From: Scatophagus argus | Lineage: Eukaryota; Chordata; Actinopteri; Scatophagidae | NCBI RefSeq assembly: GCF_020382885.2 | Contig: NC_058513.1 | Coordinates: 16,393,641-16,457,640, forward strand | Direction of reading: 5' to 3' | DNA: 64,000 nucleotides | Shown here: positions 1 through 13,848 of the stretch, one piece after another | Layout: every line of letters begins with the position of its first letter | Position numbering within the stretch: the first letter of the stretch is position 1 | The notes under the pieces: generated by a model | What the model was told of the DNA's origin: nothing | Database searches by the model: none | The model's input: only the letters and a program-made list of their open reading frames with translations | Program-made: the position numbers and the translations under genes

Positions 1-835
1 TGTTAGCAAACAGGGGCTTATTTACACACCAACATTCATTTAGAGTGTCTGACCGCCTGATAAATGAAGACCAACTTTCACTACTTTTAGCTTTTAGCTC
101 TCCTTTGGTCCCAACTCCCAAAGTAAATAATACTAAAATAAATAAAGTTGCTTGTTGTTTAGAGCTTTTTAATTAAAAAATTGTTGCTGGCCAATTCTGG
201 AAACAACACTGATAAAAGTGGTGAGAGGACTGTTGTTATGACCCCAGTCACAGGCTGTAAAACCAAACCAATGCACTCGGTGCTTTCATCCAGTTTGTGG
301 AAGACTTTGGTGCACATATTTGGTAGGTCGTCTGAAATTTATTCTGATGAAGGGCTTTTTCTCATCGTCTCCATGTGGCTGACTGAAGCATTTCAAAAGT
401 TAATAACCAACTAAGTCCTTGTGTGTTGTTTCTGTTTTTATCTCACTAAACAACATACCGCATAGTTCCCAGGACAAAGAACAAAACAAAAATAAACTCT
501 GTTTTCTACATCCCTGAGCACAGCACAACTGTCCTTCATGAATTATTTAAACACCCAGTGTCATCTGGACCGTGTGGATTAAACTCAAACTTGAAATTTA
601 GTGTTGCTTTCAACATGAATCAAGTAACAACAGCCTGATGACTCACACTTCCTGCATGTACTTCAAGGGAAAGACAGGCGTCCACTGAAATTAAAAGCCA
701 TTTGAGTAATGATGCTTCACGCAGGTGGCAATTTAAACACATAGGAGGAGGAACTAGTGGCAGACTAATTTAATTTTTTAGGTTTTTCGTCCTGATATCA
801 GCTAAAGGAGATATGAGCACCAGATTTAAACTTAC

Positions 836-1056
836 CAATGACACTTTTAGCAAAAGAGGCACTTTTCAGCGTGGCCAGTCCTAGATCGCCTATCTTGACG
901 GAGCCGGTGGGGCCGGTGATGAAGATGTTGTCACACTTGAGGTCCCGGTGGATGATGGGAGGAGTGCGGGTGTGCAGGAAGTGAAGCCCTTTGAGGATCT
1001 GACGACTCCAACGCTGCAGCAGCTTCAGCTTCATCTCCTTGAACCTCTTCAAGTAC
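836..1056 (-). CDS. wnk4: wnk4 coding exon 3 (catalytic loop, DLG motif, activation segment)
   Basis: The acceptor is TTTTAG|GTACTTG and the donor is ATTG|GTAAGTTT. It encodes the catalytic loop HRDLKCDN, the DLG motif and the activation segment ASFAKSVIG. The two serines of SFAKS (336 and 340) match the WNK autophosphorylation positions. The exon ends in phase 1. The following exon, which should begin with the TPEFMAPE segment, is outside the window. Confidence 0.93.
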
Positions 1057-4000
1057 CTAAAACAAAGGAGGACATGACTAAACACCCCATTCCAAACATA
1101 TCAAAATACTGGAAGAAGAGAGACTGCCATAAAGTAGTTCATCTCTTCTAATTTTGGCAGCCAAGAGGAAGTTTTAAAGTGAGCCAGTTTCCTGAGTTTT
1201 CTCCCAGAGCGTTGTTTCCAGCGCTGAGCTATTCTCTTGTCCTTATTCTGAACCTTTTGTCACAATTTTAAAAGCAAGACAAAGTGTAAGACATGACACA
1301 AATCTCCTCTTTTCTATGGACGACCTTAATTTGGAAAAACAATATCTGACCTATGAGAAATCTAACACTTTCTTACAAGAGGAAAGACGGTAAAGGTATT
1401 TTTTTTAAAGGGGAACTGAATGGAGAGACTCACGTTTTGAGCGTGCCTGAGGTCATGAGTTCGGTCACCAGGATGATGCACTTGTGGCCCTTTACCGTCG
1501 ACTTCCAGGAGTCGTGGAAGCGGACTATGTTTGGGTGCTGCAGCCCCTTCAGCATCTCCACCTCCTCGCTGAAACGCTGTCGCTCCGCCTTGGTCAGCTT
1601 ACGGGTCTGCAGAGGAAAAACAACACTCAGGGTTATTCAGCTCCCCGTGCATGTGATTGTAATACATGTGCACAGTCTCGTCTTTGATCCATCGACATCG
1701 TAGTGACTATCCTTTCAGTATAGAACCTGATAATCAGACTGAACTGCCATTTGGTTTGGTTCATTCATTCCGTCAGACCGTGTTATCTTTAATAAAGCGA
1801 ATTTCTGTTCGGGGGTGGGAGATATTTTGATATGAAGAGCAGTTCTGACGTCTGGAACTGAAATTCACCACGCTGCTGCATATACTGCTATGCTGGCTTC
1901 ATCACCAGTAATAAAAGAAGAGAGCATCAGACACTTACTTTCAGCGTGTATATCGTCATTACATTCTTCATCAACATGTTTTTTTGCTCTGCAGATTAGA
2001 AATTCAAACATCTACAATTGAGAAATGGACAAACTGCATCTGCTGATGAAGGTCATGTGATACTCCCGAAAGCTCCACTACCGTGACTGAAAGGTCCTTG
2101 AAGTGAGATGGTTTTGTCAACCCTAAAAAAGCAGTTGTGTTGACAGTTGAGTTTCAGACCTCTGATTTGGTTACGTAAGTCGACAGCAATAAGCACAACA
2201 TACAAATCCACGGGACCAATTTGATAAATCACGGTTACTTTAACTAATGAGCTCGCTGCGGGGACTGGAAACCACAGGTTCATCCATCTGGGCCACCCTC
2301 CGATTACATAATCTCAGTTACTTGCCAATAAGGGGAGCTCTGACTTTACAAATTCAAGGGGGAGGTTTCTTAAATGCATGTAAAACTGAACCAAACACTG
2401 CAATCACGCTGGATGAACAAAGACATTTTTGTGCTTCCTCTTGGATGAATGGCCCAATTTAGCTGCTGCTGGTGTAACTCTGCCTGTGGTGGGTGGCTAG
2501 TGGAAAACTCCTGGGAGACTTCAGGACCATGAATCCTGCATTGAGGCAGATTTCTGGGAAAAATGCTCTGCGTATGTTTTTGCTTACAATCAACTCGACC
2601 GCCACGCTCACTCGAGTGCAGAGGTGCTGCTGCTGCTGCTAATGCCGAACCTCGGCATCAACACAGGAGGAAGACTGTCTGAAGGCCTGCACTGTCTCAA
2701 GTCACTCAATGCAAGGGCCCGTTTACCTGCGTCAGTCACCTGTCAAAGTGTCATACTACACCTGCAAGTTAAACACGAGGCCCTGGGCTCAAAAGCAAGA
2801 CACAGAGGTGACTTCTGACCAAGCAGTTTGCTTTTAGGGTTGATAGCGATCAGTTTGCAGCTTATTCCTCACGTGTAAGACCTCTCTCAGATATACTAAA
2901 TGGTGTGCAAAAAAGCAAAACATCTTGGGTTAAGAGGAAAAGTAACGACGAGTATACAATCATACAAATGTCCATACTTCAGACACTTTACTGTGTGTGT
3001 GTGAGAGAGCGGGGGTGAGTGAGTCAGTGGGTTTATGGGCTGATGTGCATCTGATATTTATGTATGTAAGCGCGATAAACTCGGATCCCTGTGCCGCAAG
3101 CTTCGTCTCCTGTGGACAGTCGGCTCTTTGCAGCACAGAGTCGGAGTTTAACAGGCTTTAGCTGGGGGCACGCAGCCGAACCGCTTGGAGACCCGGACAC
3201 TTCCAAAACCGCAGGATTTACTAGAGCTTGGCATGCTGGGTGGAATGATTGCAAAATACTAAAATGGGACACGCAGATGTTTGGCAACTTGAGATGAGGA
3301 AAAAACTAAATTCTGCTGTGCTGTTGAACAAACAGATGATTCTTTTGTGTGACTCATCAAAACCCGTCCTGCTCATACAAAACGTAAAAACCAAAAAAGT
3401 GTGAAACGATGTGGAAAATGAAGAACAGCTGGAAACAAAGCACAGAATATGTGCTGTGTTCACATTGTGATGCTGTCATCTGATTGCATTGTTCTTCATG
3501 CTGCCTGATTTCAGGGTAGCGTAACGCCTCCTCCCAGTAAACACATGCACCCTTAATCTGTGGCTATTAGCACAAATGAGAAGCAGACATACAGTAATGC
3601 TTCAGTTTGACTTTTTTCACATCTTGACAGCCAGCAATTCATATGAGAAGAGCCTAATAATCATGATTACAGATAATGATTGTGTGGCTCAATTAGACTT
3701 AATGATATCTGTCCTTAGTCAGAAGCCCTCTGGCATTTCCCACAGAAAGAAAACCTCCGTTGAAAACTGCGCAACTTTTCCATGGGATATTTAACCACAA
3801 ATATCTGCCACCACCTCTCCGTTCCCCCTGCCCTCCTTTTCAAGATGAGGCCAAAAAAACATTGCATAACAGTGGAGAAAGCGATGCAGGGGGTAGCCAC
3901 AAAAACAAACCTTCTCCAGTCTGAGAAGACACGTGGGCATGTCCATAAATCAGACGTGTGTGTGAAGGAGCCTCTGCTGAAGGTTTTCTTACACCAACGT

Positions 4001-7000
4001 CTCTTCCAGATGGATGTTTTATTCTTAGCTGCTGGGAGGTGAGAGTGTGTGTGTGTGTGTGTTGAGTTGGGGGTCTGCAACAGCTGGGGTTGGAAATACT
4101 TGGGCTTGGTGCCACATAAGTGGAGTTACATAAGCAGTGTTGATGGTAGAGGAGCCACCGGTATTCCGGTAGAGTCCCTGTCAGCACCCCTATTATGACA
4201 GCCAGGATGAGAACACGACATTTGCACCAAAACCAGGTGGTGTACAGTGCTACTTCGTACAGGAATGGACAGTTTGCACTGTCCTCATGTCACACTCAAA
4301 CACACACGGGAAGTCTGAACAGGATCTGAGGAGCATCCAGTCAATGTGGACACACTGTGGTATCTGCAGGACTCCTGACTAAACACAGAGAGAGAAGTAG
4401 GGCAAGTGAAAAAACGGATTCACTCATACTACTTGTAGCCTGCTGGGATGAGTGTTGAGGGAGGCAGCGGAGTGCAAATTCTCCAAATACAGAGCTAAAA
4501 TGAGTCAGCAAGAACAGCTAACAGATAATTACTCAACAGTTTAGATACTGGATTGATGTGAAGCATTAATTTCTCTTATTGTTTTTACAAATAACAACAT
4601 CCATCTCTCGATAGTTTCCTGTCTGTGGCGTTCAATCTTCCCAAGCCTGATCCTCCCTACTGAGAAATAAATTAATAGATTATAAATAGAATGATTTTCT
4701 AAAACATCCAAGTGCTGTGGTTTTTACCAAACATTATGGCAACAAGAGTAAAAGATGCATTTGTCTGGGAATATTTTTATCTGAGGATTAACACACGTTT
4801 GAAGCTCTCGTGAGTCTTTATACGGCAGCAAGACAGTACATGTCAAAATACAAAATACACAAACAAATCTGAAGGTGTCATCTTGGGCTTTGGTAAACTG
4901 TGACAGCCTATTTTATACGCCAACAATGAAACAACAAATTGAAAAAAATAATGGAAAGATGATTAACTGATGTCTATCATCAGTAATCTGTTAGTTGAAG
5001 TCACAACATATGAAAGAACAACTTTTTGTGTGATTCCAGAGAAAACCTGATGACTAAACATACTTTTTCCATCCACCTTGACCTCTGTTGAACCCTTTTA
5101 GGGACTAAAATGGAAGCCTTCCTTCGTCTTCCTGTCACTGACTTAATACTGAAGGTGCTGTTAACAGGCCATAACTCCTGAGCTCCAGATGCTGACAGTC
5201 ATGCAGATGAAGACCAGAGTTCACAGAGACCTTTACATGACAGAGCAGACAGGAGAGAACCTGCACAGCTTCAGAAGCGGTGACGACTGGCTCGCCAAAC
5301 TCTGGGATTGAGGTCAAAGGTAGAGAGAACGAAGAAGAAAAAGGAAAAAAAACAACAACAAAAAAAAACGGTGTGACCTCACAGCTCTTAGCCTGACATG
5401 CCCGTCCTGACTGACATACGCTTTGTACAAACACACACGTAGGCACTTACACTGGTACAGTGTTGCATTTAGATGTTTGCAGGTGAGAACTGAGGTGGCA
5501 GTGTGCTCTTTCCAAGGAAAACCTGACATGTTCTGTAAAGGGAGCGGGCAGCGGGAGGTTAGCCATTAATCTCATAAGGATTGAGGACTCAAACCAGCCT
5601 CTGACTGCTGCTCTCACACTGACAACCTGACCCGACTTGTGGCGCCCAGCTAATTACCTGAGCAAGAGCCCCAGACTCGAGATTACGCTATCTCTCATGT
5701 ATCTCAATAGTGAAAAGTGGCCTGTCGAGCAAGTCATTTTCCATTTGGCCTAGATGCTCTCTCCAGATATCTGATAGCCCGACTGATACTGAATTCTTAA
5801 GGCCCAGATTGTTGTGATTTTTTACCATAAACACATAACATAAACTAGCAATCTTAATGTGGTATTTACGTATTTATTCATTTAGAAACTTTTGGCCTAA
5901 ATAGACATTTTACAACTTAGAAAGCAACTTGTTAGTGTTCTCTGACGGACAAACGGTGACACTGTTTCCACCTGGGCTGAACATTTAATCAAAACCGTAT
6001 CAAACTGCAATACAAACAAGTGTAATATACGTAATAGTTGCAAATTTTTTCATAACCTTCATAAATGAAGCTTTGTGGCACTACAGAGATGCCCTGGCAC
6101 ACAAATCATACTCTCCAGCCGTAACAGCTAACATTCTTCTTTGTTACATACCCCAACAAAAATCACATCATCATCATTTTTATTTATTTTTTCAGTGAAA
6201 GTGAACTACTCCTGTACTGCTATTTCTTGTCATTTACTAGTACCATAAGAATATGTCTGCAATAAGCTAATATCAGGCTGGTCCATACATCAGTCTAGTT
6301 CAAACATATTTGCACAAGCACAAGGTGGTCCTGTGTACCGTGCAGGGCGAGTGGCCTCAGAAAGTATTGCATCACCTTGTTTGAGAAGTGATCTTGTATC
6401 TTCAGTCTGTTTGTGTTGTTATTCTTAACATCCCTGAACCTGCTTGGTGTTTGCTTTTAGTGACTCACTAAAACCTCACTTAGTCCTAAGCAAACTGTGC
6501 TGCCGTCCTCTTCTTAAACAATCCTCCTACCTTTCATGCTGTGATTGCTATTGCGCAATTACAGTAAGTGGTAACTTTTCATTGCACGCTACCCGCCTGA
6601 TCCACCTCATTCCTTTACATCTGTATGCTGAGCAACTGAAATGTCAGCACAGTAAACACCAATATGTAAGATGTTTAGGGTATTGCCCAGGCTAATCAGT
6701 CATTCACAAACAATGCTCTCTTTGTGACTTCAACACTTAACTTGGGTGGCGTGTAAGTAACAGCGTAAAGACCAGTTTAACCTGTGACACTTTGCAGCCG
6801 ACCCCTGGGGCGTCTCGGGTCAAAGTTAAATGGAGACGAGAGGACATTCTTGCTCCAATCTGATCAAGTAACCCTGTGAGGGTAGGAAATGCTGGAGGGG
6901 AGAGTATATGGGCGGTTTCTCTCACTGTCGTGGCATTTGAAGAGAAGACAGTGAATGCAACAAATACTTTGTCCTCCTCAGCGAACCGCAGAAAGATCAC

Positions 7001-10000
7001 AAGATGCCGGAAGCATACAGCCTGTACGAGTTTTGTCTTCAAAAACACAGCAGAGCAGTCGGGTCCACATGAGGAGCAGGAAAAACAGCAAACGGGGAGC
7101 TGGAAAGAGCTTATTGATGACACACACAATCAGGCACAAATATGATGACCCTGCCCCTCCCCCGTTTTCTATTAGGAGTAAATGAGGGGTCAATATGTAT
7201 GACAAACAAGCAGCAATTTGAAGCACTGAAATCTAACAAAGAGAAAGTTTTGGAAGCTGACATAAAAAAGTAATTTTATCAGCTCGTGTCCGGCGCTGCT
7301 TTCTGTTTATCTGTGTGAAAATTCAATAAACAAGTAGTGTGTCACATGAGATTCATCTATAATATAAGATATATTTAGCTGTTGCTCATCCTGCACACTG
7401 AAAGGCATCACTGAAGGCTTTGTGTTCGGCACACTGCCACAGCGGACACAGCAGCTTGTCGTGTTCCGTCACAGTTACGTCTTCTGCAGCTATAAAGGGC
7501 CGAGGCGAAGCTGCGGGCTCTTAAACCTGATTAAACTGAATCAACAGGCCAGGCAACAACAGAAACAATCATCTTTGCAACAGAGAGCCGTTCTGATCGG
7601 TTACTGCAGCTCAAATTGAGAAAAATCATTTGACCGTAAATATTTTATTGTCCATGAATTCACGTCATTCTTTTTGTCAGCATTTGTACTTTGTGCGGGT
7701 CACATTTCTTACACATTGATGCAAATCAGTTTCTGTGATGTGAGCAAGAAATAAAAATAAAAGCTGTAATATTTCAACTGCCTCGCCATTAGTTCTGACA
7801 TTTTTTAATGGCAGCCTTGTAGTACACAGACTCCATCTAATCCTGAGCAGATGAAACCTCCCAATCTGATTATAAGAATTGTCTCAGCTCTAATTATTTT
7901 AAAATGTTTCTAAAAGTTAACATCTGCGTTACCGACTACAGGCCTCAACTAGTTCAGGAGAATATAAATCTGACAAGTTTTGAAGGTATGTCCCTCCTGG
8001 GTGGATCCTTAAGATCTTCTGGCGCCAGCTTCTTTTCTTTTTTTTATGGGGAAGATCGGGACTGAACAGTATTTGCACATACTTGTTTTTATAGTCTGTT
8101 TAAGCCTACTTAGGGGTCACAAAGGTGGGCATTGCCAAGCAAGACATGGAGAATATGAGCACCAGAAGATCTAAGCCAATGGTTCCTAGACTTTTTGTCA
8201 TGTTTAATTTAAAGGACAATGAAGATTAATTCAAAAAAAATGAAGGGAAAAAGAAACCATTTCATAAAGGCTTTATAAGTTGTGCTTAATGTTTTTTTAA
8301 GTTAATAAAGCCTTACTGATCAGTCATTAATATAAACGTACCACACAGTACGTATAATGTTTGGGTGAAATAGTGCAGTTACAGACAACAACAAAGCTGT
8401 CACGGTTTGAACAGCCCTGATGCAGCGAGCTCCACACATCCCGCTAAGCTTTGTTGGGAACTTGACAGAGCTCTGACCAGGAGGGCGTTAGAGTGAAGCC
8501 TTTTGAAGTTGTTATGGCCCCTGGCAGAGAAGGTGCTCCCATCTCAGTCTTTTTTGGAAAGAATTGAAACATTCTTTTAGTAATCACAAAAGGATTTGTT
8601 TTGCAGAGACATTTTCGGGAAAGGCTGAACAAAAACTGAACAAAATGAAACATTTCTCTGGATTTGAACTTAACTGGAAACCTTTGAGATGATGCAAATA
8701 CTCAACAAAATATATAACAAAGGTCCGGTTGCTATGAGTCATTCTGATGCAGAAATGTTACACATCTTCAGCTGAAATGAAACATGAATCCTGTGTTGCA
8801 TGTTGAAACTGTTTGCTAACTAGATTGTTTGTACTCCACTTGAGCGCTGGCTGCTGGAGGGGTGCAGGCTCATAGTGTTACACTGACAAACAAGGATGTG
8901 CTATCAAGTGCCACTGGCAACCAGGACCGGACATAGTTTAGTGGTCGCATGCACGTGGTGCCCCGGTCGCAGGAAGGCTGCAACGTGAAAGATTTATGAA
9001 TGCTGGAATGGCTGCTCTACTTGAGTCCAATAAAGAGTCAAAATGATGAATATTTTTGGAGGGTGAATGTGAGCGCTGATTTTAGAAACCCACAGAGGTG
9101 GAAGATAAATGTGAACGTAGGCAGCAAAGGTCAAACCTGGGAGCAACACAAATGAATACTTTCTGTTGACTGAGAAAACACATTACAGTGTTTGTTGATG
9201 TGTACTGCGAGGTGCCGGACCCCAAACAGGTAGAGCCATTACTGTACACCAATGGCCGATTCATGCCAGGACTCACATGGCAACTCGGAGCACATTTACA
9301 CCCTTGACACCTTCATCCTGCTCGCCCCGACACACATGGTCAGTTCACAAATGACCAGAGGTTACCCCGGCGGAGCAGTCTTTTCCCTTACCAAATGTGG
9401 CCTCAGAGCCCCGACAGCTTTTAAAACTTGAGGTCTTTAGTTTGTTTAGGAAGCAGGACTCAGGCCTCTCCGGGGTCCGAAACACAGGGCGATCACGTGT
9501 TTTCCCCGAAATGGAGCACACTGTCGAAACCAAGAGATTTCTCCAAAGGGCACAAATGATTTTAAGGTTCCTATATGCTATGTGTGATATTGGACTCTGT
9601 TGGGTCAAAACTGACATTCATGAGAGAAATCATTGCCCATAATACTGAAACAATTAGTCACTTAGATTGATTAATCGATCGATAGAAAGTCAAACTAGAA
9701 CAATTCTGATGACCAGTTAAGAGTCAACTATCATCTTATCACATTTCCTATATTTTCTATCCACCTTACATTGCTGTAAGAAGAAAATGTTTGAGTTTTG
9801 GGCTGTTGACTGCACAAAACAAGCAATTTAAAGACGTGATCTTGAGCTCTGGGAAATTAGGATCAGTATTTGTTACTATGTCCTGGCAATTTGCAATCAG
9901 GTTCAATTAATGAACTGTTCAACAAGGCAATGGACTATGCTTTGCTATGGTTTAATCGATAATGATTAAAGTCAATAGCTCTATGACGGCCAATTTTACA

Positions 10001-13000
10001 GTTGGGCAAACAAAATTCTTGCTGTCTGAATTGAGTGACTGAAAAGAGTGACTGTTGCATTGGGCAACATGTATAAACCAACCAATCTGAAAAAGGTGCA
10101 AAAAAAAGCAAGGCACAGGGATAACACAGAGTGCAGTACACAGTATAAGTGTTAATATTGTTCTATCTGACACAGATTGCAACTAAGCTATTTCAGCTCC
10201 AACACACCCAGTGCAAAATGCAATTAACCTGCAAGCCCGCTGCTATTGCACAAGAGAGGCCTTTAGTGTGTTAGAAATCATCTTTAGATGATACAGTTAA
10301 CAGCGAGTCCCAGCGGAGACATGATGTCGATATATTGTATTTCAGCAGCGCACGTGATCGTATAAAATATGGGTCACCAGAACAACACTACTGCTGGACA
10401 ACTTCAAACAAACCTGGACCGTCTCTCACATGAAGAATCGATCTACAGAAGGATCCCAATAAAAGCAGTGACTCAACAGAGATGAAGCCTTTGCCAAGAG
10501 CACGCTGGCGGACGTAAAAGTCATTACGTCTGGCAGATGGGACCAGTTCCTCATGTGTTTTTTCCACTTTGTGTGCCCAGTCTGTGGCTTTTGGAGTCAT
10601 TTAACTCCACTTGTGAAGCTTCGTACTGCTGACAGATGAAAATAATCCTGATTTTTATTACAATGACTGATGATATGTATATAATAGGTCGAGTCAGAAA
10701 CATTCTTTTACATATCTCTGATATGACTATATTTTGGATGTTTGTTGAGGCCTTAAACATAACTGAAAAACAAACAGAAAGTCAGATTACAGTGTTTGTG
10801 TGCCTGGTAGCCTGAATGGCTTATCTCACGTCATGTTTAGCTTGCTATTAATCAAAACTACTAATCAAAGCTACCTTACGGAAGCTTACTCAAGCTATTA
10901 TAAACAGATTATTGCAATAATATATCCCAGCTATTAAACTGAACAATAGGTATTAATATGAATTACACAAGACTCTGTTTTTTCATATGAAACTCATTCC
11001 TGTAATTAATGGAGCCAGCAGTTTGTGATCCTGCTGACAAACAGACAAACGGCACCGAGAACATGACTGCCTTGGCAGAAGTAATAATGATGTGAGCATG
11101 CTCAGTGGGAGCAAAATAAACACACACGAATGCTGTTCCAACTGTTCACATCAGCAGGAATCCGATGGATATCCGAGTTAGGACCATATCTGTAAGTGCT
11201 GTTCACACCGACGGATCTGAGTCACATACGAGCAAAATAAATAAACAAAATCAGATTTGGGCCACCTTTGCCTGCAGCATAAACGTCGCTACAGAAAAAC
11301 ACGTTCACTCTCACTTTTACACCTGTGAGCAGTTTCATTTCCAGTGGAAACACACCGACACACCAAACAGCCCCAGGCCCCTGAACACCGACACGCCATG
11401 CTGCCCCGGCTTGTACCTACAGTATCCACCCTAAATAAGGCACTAACGTACTATCAACAGCAGCCAATGAGACACTGTTATCTAGTTTCAGTGCTGAGTG
11501 CACACTGTGTGATCCTGACAGGCTGTATCTTCCAGGGCAATCACAAATGGGTGCACATTTAGTACAGTACAAGTTTTATAGGTGACGCAGCGCGGCCTTC
11601 CTGTCAGGACTGCGCAGAGCTAACGCAAACAAACAAACAGCCCTCGCGTCAAAGTGACGCGCTGCCATGTGTAAATGTAGGCTATCATTGTGGGCCTGCT
11701 TCACTTTCTCCTCGGAAAACATTGGCAGGCCCTGATAAGCTGGATCTCGTTGCACCAAGGGCCCTGCGAGGAACGACGGTGTTGATGTTGGCTACAGTGG
11801 AACTGATAGGAAGCCTACAGCTTGTGTTATGTCACCGAACACTGGCCACATTCAGATAAAGGTTACACTGCCAGGCTTGTAAGAGGCCCTGGCAAGCACA
11901 AAAGAGGGGGCACACAGAAATCCGGGTTTTGTGCCAAACGAGATTTATTGTCAGAATGCGAACTGCGCAGAGCAGAGCAGCAAGGCGTTAATAAGGTTTT
12001 ATAGCTTTGATTTAATCCAGTGCTATTATATGAGCTTTAAAACGTTTAGCTAAAAAATAAACTGTGCGGCCTCCTCCAGCTTTTTCGACGCAATCAGCCC
12101 ACTTTCTCTACTAATGGCTCCGGCTCTTACTCCAGCAGGGCTGATGTAAATCTTCCACACCCTCCCTCCCCCTTCCTCCTTCACTTTTGTCCTTAGCTGA
12201 CTCTGTGTTCTTGAGACTAATGACTTAAAACATCAGGAGTTGAGCTGAAACTAACGTAGACTAATCTGTTGATTCTGTTTTACATTGTTTATCGGCTTAA
12301 TCTATATAATGTCAGAAATTGGTGAAAAGGTTCCCGCAGCCCAACACGCCCAATTTCAAATTGCTTGTTTTGTCGATTTAACAGTCTGAAACACAAAGAT
12401 AATCAACAGCAACACGGCAGCAACAGCACATACTCAAATCTGAGAAGCGGGAACCAGTGAATGTTTGGCATGTTTGCTTAATAAGTAGCTGAAACCAGTT
12501 AATCAGTTCTCCCATTTGCTTCCAATTAATGTTCTGCCATTGAAGATTGCTACAAAACCCTTTTAAGAGTTTAACAAAACCAGCCAAAGTTTGACATTTT
12601 AAGCTAAACTAATCTACTGTTGATATGCCAAGATGGCGGCGTGTGTGGACGCAGCCACTCGGCTCTCTTTCGGGGAAAAAAAGACAGGATTTCATTGTAC
12701 TTGCAGTATAATGACAATTAAGATTATTCTGATTCTGATGTAGCTTCATAGTTAGCATTCAGACATGAGAGACTCTACTCATCCAGGTCTCGACAAGAAA
12801 GCAAATAAATATACTCTCATACCTGCTGTTGCCTCTAGTTGTAGTTCATCATTTTTAAACTTTATACTGTGTGCATGCTAGACTTGATTCTGCAGCCAAA
12901 AGCCAACAAACTGATGAACGTGTTAAATAAAAGCCCACACCAGGCATTATAGGAGACATTTTATGTGCTGTAGGAAAGGCTACCACAAAAAAGGGTTTTC

Positions 13001-13790
13001 ATTCCTCCACAAAAAAGAAAATGTGACCATATACAAAAACCACGAACACACGTGTGCACCAACTCTTCATCAGCAGAAAACTGCCTCTCTCCCGGCCTGT
13101 ATTTATGCATCCCGGGAATTGGCTAATTGGTTGTTGGCGCTGCAGTATTTTTAAATGCACTCAAGCCAACCTAGCATGAAGCGCAACCCTTATAAACACA
13201 GATAGTGATAGCTGAAAATACAGGTGGCCGTGATGACGCAGAGCACAGTGAAGCTGTTTATATAGAGTATAATGAAAAGAATAACTGTTGGCTTAGGTTT
13301 AAAAATGAAACAGGAGAGCGTAAAAGTGTCCGAGTGTCTGCCGCAGGCTGGAGGAGCTGCCCGTGAATAAGATCAGACATTGTGCAACCGTCTCCCTTTA
13401 AAGGGGCTTAGCAAAAAGGATATGTGCCTCAGTGCACCCTTTCCTATCAGTTACTCAGTAGCTCCCTGTGCTGTTGAATTCACAGCGAAAAGCGTCAGGC
13501 TCATGATTCAACACAATAACTGATGAGCAGTATTTCATTTTTTTGTCGCCGTTTTGCGCAAGCAGCAGTTACACAATGACACACGGCAGCCAATACAGAA
13601 GGTTGTAAAGTCTTTTTCACCTCATTGTAGATGAATGGAAGTGGGAGGGAACAATGGCTCATCCATTTTTTATCACCTCTGTATTTTCTGCAAAGCCCAG
13701 TTTATGTTGCCTATATGGCACCTGAGTCACCTGGGAGCCTGTGGGGGAGGGGTTGCTAAGTAGCTGCCACCTGGGAAGTTTTTGTGTGTA

Positions 13791-13848
<58 letters not shown>

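Noticed and set aside
1..835. Search for wnk4 exon 4 (TPEFMAPE segment) at the left edge
   Set aside because: No such segment is present on the minus strand; it must lie further left.
3715..4187. Overlapping 121-aa and 115-aa minus-strand frames
   Set aside because: Low-complexity His-Thr part comes from a TG tract; no homology, inside wnk4 intron 1.
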